DNA of 64,000 bases from Syngnathus acus (GCF_901709675.1 NC_051108.1:7238631-7302630); one strand, 5' to 3'; shown: positions 25,001 to 44,188, numbered from the stretch's first letter. The notes: generated by a model from the sequence alone, not told the origin. Numbers and translations are program-made.

Positions 25001-28000
25001 ACACCGGATGCCAAACAGTCGTCTGGGCTCGGGCAATAAATCAGACTCATCCACAATCTTAAGTGTTTATGCCGGCTTGTGTAAACGCCGGCCAGCTGGA
25101 CGCAGGCCAACGCTGGAACAGAGATTAGCTTGTTTCGTGGCAGAGAGCGGCCGGCCTCCGCCAACACGGCCGATGATGTGTAACCCGACACGCGGAGCTG
25201 GAAGTGATTGGCTTGTTTGCGCTGGAAGATCAGGAGTCGTGAAATTTATTGTTTTATGCACATGCTACAATGTAATCCCTGCCGGTTATTGAAAGTCTAA
25301 AACAACAACAAAATGATGATTAAAAAGCCAGTATGCCAAATATAGTTGTCTCACTGCCCGGATTGGCAAAAGTTGTGTCCAAAAATAACTGCTCGACTTT
25401 GAGGTCGCAAGTGAGGTTTTGTTTTTAAAAGCGCCAATGACTTGTACTCAAAGTGGGCCAAAAGTGTCATTTAGGAGTCTTCTTGTCATGTGACCTCTTA
25501 AATCAGAGCTGCGAAGTGAGCGTGTCGCGGCAGAAGATGTTTAGGTACATATCAATTATAGAAATTATTGTCTGCAACATGTTCTTCTGAATACAAAAGA
25601 AATGAGCGTCAACTCTCAAGAACACAATGTGACGGCTTCTTTGGTTTCTTCTGTTGCAAACAAAGACACACCTTGGCGCTCTTTGTAGAAGCTGTTCTTT
25701 TTTTTTGTTTCTTTAAAAGCAGACGCGTTCGGGAAGACTATTATGTGCAAGTTTGAGCTCGCCAACTGTCGGGATCCACGTGCTCATTGTGCAACAAAGT
25801 CCTTCGTGCGAAATCGCTGTCAAATCGACGCTCGGGCGTCCATAAGTAATGTTGAGGCATGTGTGGATTGAGTGGCAACGCTGCCAGACGGTTAAGTCAA
25901 ATACTGGAAAAAAAAAAAGGGGGGGGGGGGGGGTGTCTTCTGCAAACCCGACTTTTATTATTATACATTCAGACAGCTGGGAAGTAGGCATAACCCCATT
26001 TGGGAACTTTCCGTTTCCAGACGGAGATGGTTCTCATGACCAAAACGAGCTTTATTTGCGGCAAGACGCTAATTAGCCACATTTGGTCCACTTTTAATTA
26101 GGTGACGCAGGTAATTGTTCCAAAAATAAATGTAACAAATCACTTATTTGTTCATGCATGTCCCTGTCTAGCTAAGACTGCAAAATATGTATATGAAGAT
26201 GCATTCAATCCGCTAGCCCTCTCCCCAACATTCCGGCATGTGGTCCCACCCCAGGAGCTTTCTCACTTCCACATTGCTCATGAAAGCAAGCCCTGTCCTC
26301 CGCCTCCTCTCAGGTGCAGCTGGGTCTCGGGTGATCCTTTCGAGCTGTTGACCGGACGAGGAGAACGAGGAGGAGGCCCAGGAAACAAGGAGGGTGGGCT
26401 ATCACGACTGCGTGCCGTCATATAGACAGCCGGGTTATCTATGAGCACTTGCAGCTTTGTGTGCTGACTAAGCAGAAAAGTTCAAAATACACATGGGCAC
26501 CCCTTTAAGGATTTTTACCAGAGCTGGGACAGTATTGATAATTTTGCTAATCTCCTAACAAATGTGACATAACTTTTCAACTTTGGTGAGAAATTAATAT
26601 TCCATCAATATCTTTGCTGCCTCTCACCATCCCGCTGTCGGGTGGAAAACTGCCAGATATGCATTTTCATGGTCGCAACAACACCCATCCGCTGACTCTC
26701 CCAACCAACACACCTTTTCTTAACCTTGACGACAGTCATTAACACATTCTAACAGCAAACACACCTGAGGAATTTCCACTCGTGCCAGAAACACACCTGC
26801 ATCTGCTCAAGTGCATCTGGCATGACGTTATTGAGCGGCCTTGAGAAAGACGGCGTGCACGCGGGATAGAGCATGCTGTTTACATGGTCAATATCGGGTA
26901 ACGGCCATGATTTGCGATCCCGGAACGTGAAGCGGAAAAAGGCCCGATCTTGTTCATGCAAAATGCGTCGTTTAGTCTGCGTCAATTATCACATCACACG
27001 CAGTTTACAAGCGAGAGCCGTAAAAGCAAACCACCTCCATGTTAACGTAACTCGACATGCAAGCGCGTACTTGACAGGAGGGAGGGGGCGGGGTCCTAAT
27101 CGGGTAACTCCTCACAACCCAAAGTGACCCAGCTGCAGTATCTTAGAACTGGACCCGTGGCAGCTGAAAAGCTTTTGCTTCAGCTTACCTTCACACCGCA
27201 CATATTGACCGACGCTAGCAGCAGCAGCAGTCAGGGAAAGCGTGCAACATGCGTGATTGACTAGCGAGCAGCTGCGTGCGTGCTAGTACTGCATGTGTCT
27301 GTTCGCCGCCATGTTTGCACAGCAAACATAGTTATCCCTTTAGGTCGCCGATGAAGTTCACATTCATAAATCAAATGCAAAGTTGAATCTTATAATAACA
27401 ATACACTAAGTTTGCCAATGTGTTCTGTTGGCTTTGATTTTTCTTAGGGAGAGGGAGGGGGAGGAGGGGGTGAATAGACATTGCTATTAGTGGAAACAGA
27501 TGTTTTCAGGACTTTAAAGCAGAAATTAATTACATGGTTAATTACTTGGCCAGGCAGATTTTTTTGGGGATGTCTCTCGCTAGGGTTGACGTAAGGTCAC
27601 GTTTTTTTTGCTAATTCAGTAACTTTATAAAGAAACCTTCCTATCCCGGTGAACCTCCGCTTTTGTTTCTTCACGAGCACAAAATAACGGAAGCTAGCTG
27701 GAGCTCAACACATATTTATGCTCTTGCAATGTAGGTTCGAAAATGACCCCAGCAAAGGGCAGTCAGAGGTGAGGACAGAACAAAGGTAGACGCTGCCGAG
27801 AGGAGGGCAGGATGCAAAGAGTTAGCCAGCAGATTTAAAAAAAAAAAAAAAGTGCTTCAACATTACAATTCAATGTAATGCTTGATGATGTCATCGTCGT
27901 AACTCAAATTAACCGCCTCTGCATAACGTCTGCATTGAACTCGCTTTAGACAGGCTGGCATCAAAACATCCTCCCCCGTCACCATGGAAACGCCACATTG

Positions 28001-31000
28001 CACAGAGCGCCATTGTGAAGGTGAAAAAAAAAAAATGTCAAGACTCAAGTCTTTGTGTTTGACGGCTTTACATCAACGGTGGAGGAGAAATACTTTTTAT
28101 TGCTAAATATATTTGGTTTGAATTGATGCAATGTTTGGCCGGCAAGTTAAACTAAAAACAAAACAAAAAAAAGAACAAATAATTCCACCTCCTCGCTGCG
28201 GTCTAATCACTTTCGTATTAGTTGCGAAACTAATCCGATTAGCGGTGAAAAAGACAAAGTCAAATTCTTGACCTCCGCTGACCACAAGTGGTGTTTGTCT
28301 GCGCTCACTCGAGAGCCCGAGCTATCTGTTCCATATTGACGTCAGCGCCAAAAAAGATAAGTGGGGGATAAAAATACTGGACTCCTCGCAATTGGGTTTG
28401 TGCGGGCTAAATAAGCAATTTGAACGCAGCTGGTGAGCAGACATCTGGGGAGAGAAAAAAGGGACAATGGCAAAGACGGTGTGACGGCGAAGAAAACATA
28501 ACTTTTAATGAGTATTTTGGTGGCTTGCTCGCAAGTTGCTTAAGACGGCGGTCAACGAGGTCAAATAAGCTAAACGTGTTGAGAAAATGAAGAACATCCA
28601 GGCCTTGAACAGCGGACATTTTTTTTTTTTTATCATTTTCATATTTGCAGGAGGAAAACCCCCAAAACAAATGGATTTGCATCATTGTGCATGCCAAGGC
28701 GAACAGATCTGTTCAATAACAAGCTTGGCTCCTCCTCATCATCATCCCAACATGCCGAAATTATTGTTGGACATTTTTCTTGGCGGATGAACTCAGCCTC
28801 GGCAAATATGGTAATAGGGAACGCATGGCGGGAATGCTTTGCGACATCACGCAAGGCATATTTCTCACCCTTAGGGTAGTACACGGCTAGCAAGAAGCGA
28901 GATTTACATGCTAACGTTCCCGATTTGTATAAAGCACATACAGCCGTGTAACACCTGGAGCCATACTGTACGGCTTGACAGCAAACTGGAAGACGAACTG
29001 GAGGATTGTTTATGATCCAACAACTGCGTTCCCACATACATCACTCTAATTAGTTTGTTTACAAGCGTGGTTCCTACACGCCTAGTGTACGTTTACTGAC
29101 AACTGCCCCCGCAATCGTTTAGCCCGAGCGCTGTTTTGAAGCCTCCGGGATCAAATCATCAGCCGAGCTGCCGGTGCCTCATTCAAGCCATGTTCGTCTT
29201 TTGCTTCCAGATCGCTACGTAGGCCACCGTCGCCGCTTCCAGAATTGGTCTCCCCATAGTACATCACAGAGGAAAAACAAGACGGCTCCTCCCGCGTAGC
29301 CTCAACCGATCGTAAATCACGTGCTGATAGCTGGTGTAAAGCACCATAAAAACTATAAGAGCGCTTCCCTTCCCCTCACAAATTACAGCCTTCGAGATCC
29401 TTCAACGCCCAGTCAAATGCAGCCGTCATTAATCACGGCCCCCTGGGGGGAGAAAAGCGCCTTAATTCCTCGCTTTGATGAGTTTGGTGGTAAAAGTAAC
29501 GCAGGTGGCGCTTTGGAAGTCTTTATCAAAAACACGACGAGTACAAATTTGCTACGGAGCAAGGAATGTCAAACTCATTTCCATTGCGGGGCAAATAATA
29601 GTGATTTCAAGCGCCCGCAAATAAATAAATAAATAAAAAATAAACACTTTAATATTGTCCCTCAATGGTTTTCATTGTATGTTAGCATTAAGCTAAGTCA
29701 CTAATAAAAATCGGGTCGATTCTTCACTAATATACCAGAGAATCACGAGTTTCAGCTTGAAGGTCAAGTACTTGTCTGTCATCTAATTGCAAGTTATGCG
29801 GGTCACAGAACGGTACTACAAACCTTCCCACGCATTCATAACCAAACTGGCCGCGTGCTCCAACAGCTAATCATACAAATAACAGTCCTATCTCGACTCA
29901 CAATCATAAGTGCATCGTGGGGGAGGTGGGAGGGGGGGCATATTTCAGTTGATAAAGCAAGCAGATACAAAAGTCTGAAAGTTTAGCTTTTTTTTTTTTC
30001 TCATACCTCTTTTTTTTTACCAGTTGTCCGCGTAAAACTTATAACTTTAGATACAGTTCAGTTTCATTATCAGGGAAAATAAAAGGAATGGCGGTGATAC
30101 AGACATCTGCAATGCATTCTCTTATTTTAGCGCAAGAAAACGTCTGGATGCATATTTGCACAGTGATGTAGAAAAACGGATTTAGTCAAACTTACAGTGT
30201 ATAGAAGTTTTTTTATTTTTTTTTTATTTACTGAGTCAGCAACCACGGAGGAAATGATGGGAATGAGCGTGATGACTCATCGCCTACCAAAACAGGGCGA
30301 AGAGAACAAACAAACGCTCCGAGATTTGGCTAGAAGGCTCGCACGTGCGGCCATGCGATCCTCGTCTTGACGAGACATCTCCCGACCTTGCAATATCAAA
30401 TTATGGCCTTCTGCTTCTGTCATATTTGTAGAATTCCACTTATCTGAGGAAATATTCCAAATATCAAACACGCTATCTTTTCCTTGGTCACTTTTATCTT
30501 TTCCCTAAATTCTTTTAACGTTTTAAGACAACCCCTCGTCGCAAGCTTGCTTTCTCAGCATCAGGCCAAAGCTGCCCATTAATGGCCAACATCTGTGTCT
30601 TCCCGATGAGTTGCACCAGATCAATAACCGTCGGCAATGATACTGGCAAATGTTGTGACAGCCCTGACTGACTATTTGGAAGGAAGGTCTGAGCGAGAAT
30701 GACATCAATTGCTGCGTGTGCATTTTCCACACACTAGTTTCCAATTTACACAATGTCTTTGCGATGTTTGATGTTGCCGATTTGAGAAATGTCTTTTCAA
30801 TTACGGGCTATGGCGGCCAGCATATGGCCTTTTTTGCAAAACACTCGAGTCTTATTTGAATGACTCAATCTCTGCTGTGGCTATCCAGTTCCTTGGATGT
30901 CATGCGGACAACAACGTCTCAACGGGAAAATGAAAATCAGGCTTCACTTTTTAGCCAGATTCTTTTTATTTGTGAAAAGCACTTGAAATGATTCCCATGG

Positions 31001-31199
31001 CAAAAATGATTTAGTGCATTTTTCAGCACGCAGACCTCCGCTAAGACTGAGAAAATAGTGCTAAATTCTTTCTGCCGAGTTTGTTCTGCAAGGCGATTCT
31101 GTAGATGCCAGTGTACCATATTCAAACAAAATTTGGAGTTTAGCAAAGGAGTGCAATGAGCTAGGTAGCTAAGCAGCCCAAGAAAACATCATGGTCAGA

Positions 31200-31270
31200 G
31201 GCGGAGCTAGAGTTGGGACCGCAGGGGCACAGCCCCCCCCCAAAAAAAGAAACACCCTAGCTCCGCCAGT
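31200..31270. repeat. Short foldback, possible MITE remnant
   Basis: GGCGGAGCTAG near the left end and CTAGCTCCGCC near the right end are perfect inverted 11-mers around a C-rich/A-rich centre. I could not identify flanking target duplications with confidence. Confidence 0.4.
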
Positions 31271-33734
31271 GGGTTACTAATAAACTACGGCACGTTTCGA
31301 CTTTAATATAAATTTGGGTTTTGCGTCTCACCGGCAGAGGTCACAAGCGCTGCTCATGTTGGCTGCACAGTCAGGCACTGAACTCAGCCGCGGCAGGGTC
31401 GCAGGCAGTGGGTCAGTCCTTTGGGACGGAGGCATCCCCTCGAGATTAACATTAACCGAACATGACAGCGCTGAGAGGCTTTGAGCTCTGCCCGGGCTAG
31501 TGGATTAAAGCGGCCGACCGCAATACCTGCAACGAGTACCTTATAACGTGTTCTTGAAGCTTTGCTAATATTGGGAATGCTAAATTAGCTAATGGCAATT
31601 GAATCAATACTTAATTGTACGCATTTTAGAGATAGATCTCAGCTCTCTGTTTATCGTTGAATCGGGGCCAAGTTAGTTTCACATTTGCATTCAGTAAAAT
31701 GTGAATACATGTGATGACAGGTGTCATAAATTCAGAGAGAAAAGTCACTACTTTGCATCCACTTCAAGGCGATATTAGAATAAGATCTAAGCGTTGATTA
31801 GTTTATATTTGGATAACTGATCGTTTTGGACGGCTTACTGGATTGAAAATATCGAGGCTAAGGAGTTTTGGGAAGAACTGGGCTAGAAACAGCTGTAATT
31901 AGTGACCGCACTGTGCTGGAAGGACCTCGTGTTGACATCTGCCAGCCAGGCCCCACTTTGCGGATCCTTTCTGCTGATGTCGGGAAAAAAGCTAAAAATT
32001 ATCCGAAAAACAATGATTATTTTGTAGCCGTGCTTGTTTTTGGGTGAATTTGTGGAACATCCACCACGTTGTGTCCTCTGACTAATTCGACGCCGCTGCG
32101 GCCAAAGTCGTGAGTGGCCCACACCGGGTGCCAACTGAGGACAGATCCTGCATGGTGCTCAGATTTCCTGTGGGCCTGCCAAGTCACTGAACTAAGCGCA
32201 ATTGCCTCCAGCTAAACTTAAGTCTGGGGAGGAAAATATTTACCCTCAAAAAATATTAGCAGACTCTTTAAACATGGAATGTTCATGTTGTAACGGCACA
32301 TCGATAAGTTATAATTGTGGTTGTGCAAGACGTTTTGCATGAACCTATTTTTTTTTTCTTCTTCTAAGGTTCATAGGTAGGCTGTGTCTGAAGTAGAGAC
32401 AAAGAATGTCATTCGTTATTAAATCGGCAGCTTGGAGCCAAGAATCGTATTACATCAGAGGAGAAGGGAGTGCACTCACTCAAGACCACCGCCACGACAC
32501 AAAGGACCACAGGACCTATTCCGCGTTCTTTGCCCTCATCTGTGACTGACGGGAAACTGCACAGCCGTGAATACAAGAACTATTTAAAAAATATGTACTG
32601 TCGTTTATAATGGTACAATCAATACTGCATTGATTGATTTGACTGAACAAAGAAACTTGGGTATGTAAAAGAAGACCCAGCCCAAATTCATCTCTGAGGT
32701 AATTTTACTGTAAAATGGTTAGTTGGTTACAGGACGCCATAAACAAGTACGTCAAAAAAGCAAAAGAGTGAAGCAATAGTAAAAAAAAGTAGAGCTCCAT
32801 CATCTGGGCCGTGTTAAGGCCCTGAGCGCCCCTGGCCGGAAAATGCAACTTCCTTTCAGCAAAACACAGGCAACGGGAACGTACGCATGGCATGTACAAA
32901 GTTTAAACTTTTATGAGTGGCAGTAAAAGAAACAGCTTTAAGGCCCCATATGTTGAAACGCCGCAGACATACAGAGAAGGAGCAATCGGCTACTGAATGG
33001 AACCAGTCAAACGTCAGATTGATGTATTTGCCTTTCCAATAAAAAACATATGAAAAGACTGTTATGCAACACACGGGATTCGGATTACACGCGCACACAC
33101 GCACGCTCAAGGACAGTGACACTCCGCAATTAGATGCAATTTGAGGTGAAAAGAGCTATTTGAGACGTTATTCTGTCATTCCTTTACTATGTATGATTTC
33201 AAATTAACTCTGTTTCTGTATATGAAATATTTATGTCTTTTAGGTACTTCTTAATGTATAAATAAAAAGTATGTGTACAGTACATAAAGTAGTGCTACTT
33301 GAGAGCGCTTAAATTTGGCTTGGCATCAGCTCGACGTCGCCATCTAGTGTTCAAACCGCAAACCGTTCGCCCACATCTACCTTATGCGTACGCGGTAACT
33401 CGACTACAATATAATATATATTTTTAAATGAAACTATTGTTTTCAATGCAAAATATTTTTGCTTGAATTGTATGATGAATAAGTACATTCAATGGCAGCG
33501 GCGCAGGGGGGGTGGGGGGTCGTGGAAAACGGACAGAAGGGCGTCAAGCGAGCGATGAGACGCATGCGCAGTGACAGCCGGCTCCTTTCGAGTAGGGCTG
33601 CGAGAAGATGAGGAGGCTAAGCGGCCGGCTCGCACCTAGACCGTAAATTAGCCTGCCTACCTTAGAAACACTTTTTTAGTTTGCTTGAGTAGTTTCTTGC
33701 CCGTGTACATAACAAATTAATCAACTAATTTAAT

Positions 33735-33829
33735 GTCGAGGGGTAGCTGGGGCCCTGTGGAAACGGACGAGGTGTGACGCTGAAATATCAATTGCACCGG
33801 ATGTCATTAAACGCCTCTTAAATAAGGAG
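33735..33829 (+). other. elovl4: Candidate 5' untranslated exon of elovl4
   Basis: A strong donor (AAGGAG|GTAAGT) ends at 33829, preceded by a GC-richer stretch. A matching acceptor (TTTCGTATCACAG) ends at 34779, 23 bases before the elovl4 ATG. A non-coding first exon spliced to the start-codon exon would fit. The left boundary is arbitrary. Confidence 0.4.
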
Positions 33830-34802
33830 GTAAGTACCGTTGCTATATAACGTTTCTTAAATTATTTATTTGCTGTTTTCCGCCGTGTTGTTTAGCCAAA
33901 CGCATTTTATTGCAAGACAGTCGTTTTCAGTCTTATTCGGGTTTATTATATATAGTAAGCGTAACGGTTAGGATACAACAGAGGAAAAGTTCAATTCATC
34001 CGATTAGAATTCAAATTTATTTAACAGCTATGAGTCAGCGAGAAGGTTTTGGTATCAAATTGCAGCCACTGGTAATAATATAGCGAGTGTGGAAGCTGGG
34101 AATAGCCAAAATCTTCAGTAGTGTATAGTACTCTTTTTTTTCCTTCTTCCTATTTTTGTGCGTGGAGCGTGAATCATGCAGCGGGCATTTGTACTTAGGC
34201 CCTGCAAGCGCCTCTAAGCTCGTTGATCAATTGAATTTAAGCCTCTTGAGCGCCCCGACACAAGAACCTGCTGACGCATGCGCCGTTTTTGTGATTGCCC
34301 CAACCCTCTTTAACGCAAGTTTTTGCACGTGCACCCCCCCCCCCCCCCCCCAAATAGAAATAAAACAGTTTTCAATAATATTCTCCATGTAAATAAACAC
34401 TCTGGCTAATTATAGTAACTTCAGGACAACGTTTCTTGGATAGCCATTGAATTATTTAAAACGGTATCTGGTCTAGTGCACAAGATTAATAATAGATTAA
34501 TAAACAGACATCTGCTCCCATCTCACAGACAATTATGCAACACTTGACATACTTTGTCACTCAAATTCCCAATACACCACAGAAAGCACTACTTTTGCAG
34601 TACACATGGCTAAATGAAGCTCCTCCGCTCACTTCAATTTAGTTCCTTGGCACTAAGACGCCACTGGACTAGCCGGTACTATGTTTGATCGGACCATGAC
34701 AACTTGTTTGGGAGAGTTCCGTATTGAACTTTATGATTATAATCTCACACAACACGGTTCATCACCTTTCGTATCACAGTATACAAGTGCACGGGCAACG
34801 CC

Positions 34803-36665
34803 ATGGAGGCTGTGACGCATTTGGTGAACGACACGGTAGAGTTTTACAAATGGAGCCTTACTATAGCAGGTGAGTGAGCACTTTTAAAAGAGTAGCAAAT
34901 TAACGGGAAGCATCGAAGGTGACCGATTTGACCATTCTTCCAGACAAGCGGGTGGAAACATGGCCGCTGATGTCGTCGCCCTGCCCCACGCTGGCCATCA
35001 GCTGCCTGTACCTGCTCTTCCTGTGGGCGGGGCCGAGATACATGCAGAATCGCGAGCCCTACACGCTCAGGAAGACCCTGATTATCTACAACTTCAGCAT
35101 GGTGGTCCTCAACTTCTACATCGCCAAAGAGGTCAGTGCCACATCGTCTCACTTCTTTCTTAGAATTGTTTTGCTATATTCAGAACAAAGGACGGATCAT
35201 ATCGACAAGTTCAACTGCGCTCGCTGCCTTTTTAAATAGAACAGTCGGGGAACTATAAATAAAGTAAGTGATGTGTGGACTAAATTGCACTTTCAAACAG
35301 CTCCTGCTTGCCTCAAGAGCGGCTGGCTACAGCTACCTCTGTCAACCTGTCAACTACTCAGACGACGTCAATGAAGTCAGGGTGAGGCCTTATTAAACAC
35401 GCGGACATGCATACAAACAGACAGATTTTGGGCCTTTGATATAATTCACAATTATGAAAATAGATTCAACCTCAACAACGAAATAACCGAACGAGTCGAA
35501 TCAATATTGTCCTATCTCCTACCACCAAATGATCAAATACTGTGATATGGCTTATTATTTTCTATTAGTGACATTAAAAAAAAGTATGACATTTTTTTCC
35601 AAGAACAAAATGCTATATGTTATACATTAGAAATTAGAAGAATAGAAAATTGCCTTTAATTTCTTGCAATTTTAAGGAAAAGAGTTACAGAGAATATAGC
35701 AGGTATTTGTTTGGAATTATCTGTCATTGATTTGGGGGAAAATTTTGTATGTAAAAATACAAGTGATATTGACGCTCTGTATCGGCGACTTTTTGCATAC
35801 TCGTATTGGTTTGAACAAAGGTGGTATCGAACATCCTTATTTAAAATTGAGAACATGTAACCGCAGCTATAATTTACTCACCTTCTTCCTTTCCGCGTCT
35901 TCAGATAGCATCTGCTCTTTGGTGGTACTACATCTCCAAAGGGGTGGAGTTCCTGGACACCGTCTTCTTCATTCTCAGGAAGAAGTTCAACCAGGTCAGC
36001 TTCCTCCACGTCTACCATCACTGCACCATGTTCATCCTGTGGTGGATCGGCATCAAGTGGGTCCCTGGTGGACAAGGTGAGATATTACTGTGGAGCAAGC
36101 AGCAGAGGGCCTGCTTACTTTATTTTTAGTTTTCGAATTTAGCTTCTACAATGTTTCTTTGGTCTCCACAGCTTTCTTTGGCGCAACAATCAACTCGGGT
36201 ATCCATGTGGTCATGTATGGTTACTACGGTCTGGCTGCATTGGGACCACAGATGCAGAAATACCTCTGGTGGAAAAAATACCTCACCATTATGCAGATGG
36301 TGGGCATGACCTAATTATCCAGCTAACTAACAAACTTGTTGCGTTTGTCATTTATCCACGTTTGCGTGTCCCATCAGATCCAGTTCCACGTGACCATTGG
36401 CCACGCCGGCCACTCCCTCTACACGGGATGCCCCTTCCCCAACTGGATGCAGTGGGCCCTGATCGGCTATGCCGTCACCTTCATCATCCTTTTCGCCAAC
36501 TTCTACTACCACGCGTACCGACGCAAGCCGTCCCCGCCGCACAAGGGCCAAGCTAAGCCCGTCGCCAACGGCGTCTCCAAGGCCACCAATGGCCACAGCA
36601 AAGCGGACGAGGCGGCGCCGGATAATGGCAAAAGGCAAAAGAGGGGACGGGCCAAGCGGGAGTGA
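34803..36665 (+). CDS. elovl4: Very-long-chain fatty acid elongase 4
   Basis: Six coding exons, 34803-34869, 34944-35131, 35301-35381, 35905-36076, 36172-36299 and 36378-36665, total 924 bases (307 residues plus stop) with every junction in frame. The enzyme condenses malonyl-CoA with long fatty acyl-CoA in the ER membrane, the first step of elongation beyond C24. The catalytic histidine box HVYHH lies at about 147-151, preceded by the family motif [16 protein letters not shown]. Several hydrophobic membrane segments are visible (for example [12 protein letters not shown] and [18 protein letters not shown]). The NMVYGYYG-like region reads HVVMYGYYG. The C-terminus is basic and ends in RAKRE, an R/K-x-K-x-x ER-retrieval signal as in ELOVL4. 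Teleosts have elovl4a and elovl4b; I did not decide which. Introns are short, the last only 78 bases. Confidence 0.96.
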
Positions 36666-37516
36666 AGGGACGGCTTGCCGGGCGATGAGCGGGAGGACAT
36701 CTTTAAGGGGAAGGATGGAAGATTGCGAAAGGGAGATGGGGAAGCGGTGACGGCCGCGCGTAACGATGGCGCTGCAGCCTGTCGTCTTTCGTCACACATT
36801 TCTTTTTAAAAGCGAGCAAGGCAAAAAATGCCCAACATGTAGGCTTCCATGTTCTGTCCAAACACTTTTGGACCGTGACACACCTGGAATGTTTTGGAAA
36901 ACACACGCCAACTTACCATCCAAAAAGTTCACATATTGTACAACTTTTCTTACAGAGAAACCCGGTCTTGTTTTTTTGAAAGCTTCAATAGTTGAATTCT
37001 GCGTCTAGTTATGATTATTTTAAAGGACCAAATTTTCTTAACTGAGTCCTATTCGTCTTTGTGAAGACAACGGTTTCAATTATTTTTCAAATGAGCACTT
37101 CTACAACATTCCTCGGGAAATCCCAAAGGGGTATGGGTGTGTTAAGGCACATGTTTACAAATTGTCGCTGTACAATGAAAAGCATGCGTCTCCAAATTGT
37201 TGGAATGTGTTATATTCAAATGTATTTATTTATTTTTGCTTTTCTGTTTTTTTTTCGGGTTCTAATTTTAAAAGATGCTTCTCATTGAACAGCGACAAAA
37301 TCGAACAAATTTCAAAAACAATGACTGCAACGTGCATCCAACTTGTCACTGTGCTGCATTCATAGCATCCTAAGTGTTTGTTTTTATAACTGAAAACACT
37401 TGTTGGGAAAGGTGCAAGGGAAACTGTAGTTTCTTTTTATTTCTAGTATTTATGCATTTTGGGGCAACACTTTTTGTGGATCCTCACCTTTTTTTTTGCT
37501 GTGCAATGTAGCTGAG

Positions 37517-37522
37517 AATAAA
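37517..37522 (+). terminator. elovl4: Poly(A) signal of elovl4
   Basis: AATAAA about 850 bases beyond the stop codon, followed by a T/GT-rich stretch. A second AATAAA-like site lies near 37644. Confidence 0.5.
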
Positions 37523-37699
37523 GAGATTGAGGTGTTGTCTTCTCACTGCCACAATGTAGAATCCAAGGGAACCGCTTTCGTCTGAACTGTTTCAAACTCT
37601 TTGTCACTGCACATAACCACCAAAATAGAAAGAAAAAAAGAAAAATAAAGGACAGTAACGGCCACCCCTATAGATTGTGTCTGCTCATTTTTTTCGTGG

Positions 37700-39596
37700 C
37701 AGCAGCAGAACTCCAGGCTGCCTTAAATTGTCCAGACAGATCTGCCCTAATCTTTGGGGGCAAATTGGCTTTAGATGCAAAAGAGCTTACTTTCACGTCA
37801 CTTCATGGGCTGCCCGGGAAAGCAGGTCACTGGAGAAGAAGCCATGGCTAATCTGCCATTAGGTCTCCAAGATGTCCTGTGCAAAAAATACGGTTGTTTC
37901 TCATAGTGTACTTTTTGCGACCCCTCACTCGCTCGCACGCACGCACACACACACACGCACGCACACACTTTAAGCATCAACCTTAAATGTATTTTTTAAT
38001 TTTTTTTTTAAATTCACATAATAAACCTCTATTCATTCTCATGGAAAGCCTCACACTCCGCCATCCCACTGCACCCTCCCATGACTTTTGGCAAGGGTGC
38101 ATAAAGTGGTTTCCCCCAATCCTCCTTTGCGGAAGGATGCCAAGGTTGAATGGCGGAGCGGACAAAATAAGTGGATTGCAATCGTCCTCCTCAGGGGACA
38201 CGTAAGACCGAGGATTTAAGAGATTGCAGCAGGGCCGAGGTTTTTCAAATCAGTCACAGTAACCCGGCGGGGAGGTGTATTGTCAGATAATTGACGCCAT
38301 TTACAGGAAGTGGACGTTTGTCGCAAAAATTAACTTTGCATGGTTACCGCAGCAGTTGCGTCGGTAGAGGTTAAAGGGTCGCCTGGATGGGGTTAAGTCT
38401 TGCACACTTGACCCGCCACTAGCTCATCTCATTAGCAAAGGTGCTCATTCTCTCCAGGCACAGTGGAAACAGTCAGCGTTTTACTCACCTCCGCCTTTTC
38501 CATATGTTGAGTGAGTCTGCTTTGTGTGTACACTGCGCTCTCTGCTGGAAAAACACGGAACCGCTGTACCGCAACAAACTTAAAAACAAAAACAAATAAC
38601 GTGTCATAAACGACATTTCTTGCTTCGAGTTTTAGGATAGTTGCAACAGCAAAGTCAATAAACCGTGTTTGGATGAATGCGATTTCACTCCCGCGCAAAA
38701 AAAAAGCTGCGAGATGCACACCTGAAGGAGGCAGTTTGATTGTTTTCCTAAAGTGTTATGGGGGGAAAACACCGGGCACTTTATTAGGTACACTTGTCCA
38801 ACTTGCAACACAACATTGAACAATAATATTCAGCAAATGCAGCGCAATTCAACATCCTGCTGTTAATCAGTACTAAATGACACTACTGGTCATTTTTATG
38901 ATTATGTTTTAAAGTTTATCCAAGGCTATAAAACACCTCTGAAGTACATTTTTATATTTACTGCATTTGTGTATATTTACAAATTTATTTTAAATAACAT
39001 AATTAAATACATTACTGTACTAACTTTCAATCAGACGCGGCTGTAGAGCTTGGAGGTGCCACATAGTGGCGCTGCTGCAGATCCCTCCATAAACGTCTGC
39101 ATCTGAATAAAGGACCATGTTGCTGCCAGCCAGGAAGTAGGGCCAAGTACCGGGGCGAGCTCCCGGACATTCAACCGGCACCAGAGCTCCTCTTTTGCGG
39201 GAGGTAGTTGGACCCATTGTTGCAAGTGGGGACCGGAATCAGACGATGCACGCCTGCTGAGGGGCGCGGACGGCAGGGAGAGGGAGCCCGAGAGCATCGG
39301 TGCGGCTCATCCGGATGGTGCTGAAGCTGCTCACGGGAAAACTGAAAAGGGCGGATGCGTATGCTTTCCACTCGGTCAGTTTGCTCACCCTTCCGGATTT
39401 TTTGGTGTGAATCTTGCAACTGAGCCTTTTGCATCCCTCGGTGACTGAACCGGGAGAACTGCGCGGGGAGGGTGTGGGGGAGTCAAGCCTGCGCGGCTCC
39501 CGGTGAACGCCGACGCCGGGCCTTGGAGCGAGTGGAGGATGCTGGGCAGATGACTTGAAGCACGCAGAAGAAAACTACTAGGAAAAGCGAAACAAA
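37700..39596. other. Intergenic region and soga3 upstream sequence
   Basis: No coding exon found. A fragment of a common teleost repeat starts near 38774 (GCACTTTATTAGGTACAC), without a recognisable partner end. The final 500 bases are GC-rich and probably hold the soga3 promoter and 5' untranslated region. A TAG lies in frame six codons upstream of the chosen soga3 ATG. Confidence 0.4.

Positions 39597-44188
<4,592 letters not shown>

Larger units (their letters stand above)
21286..33734. other. Long non-coding interval between tent5a and elovl4
   Basis: About 12.4 kb in which I found no exon with recognisable protein similarity or a convincing splice-linked frame. It is mostly single-copy-looking sequence with few mobile elements, unlike the other intergenic intervals. 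Minor items are an (AT)n run at 21997-22026, a poly-A/poly-G junction near 25905-25933 and a short foldback near 31200-31270. The tent5a poly(A) site should lie in the first kilobase, but no canonical signal stood out. Confidence 0.5.

Noticed and set aside
34156-34392. 78-codon frame upstream of elovl4
   Set aside because: Ends in a poly-C-derived proline run and has no similarity; elovl4 coding starts clearly at 34803.
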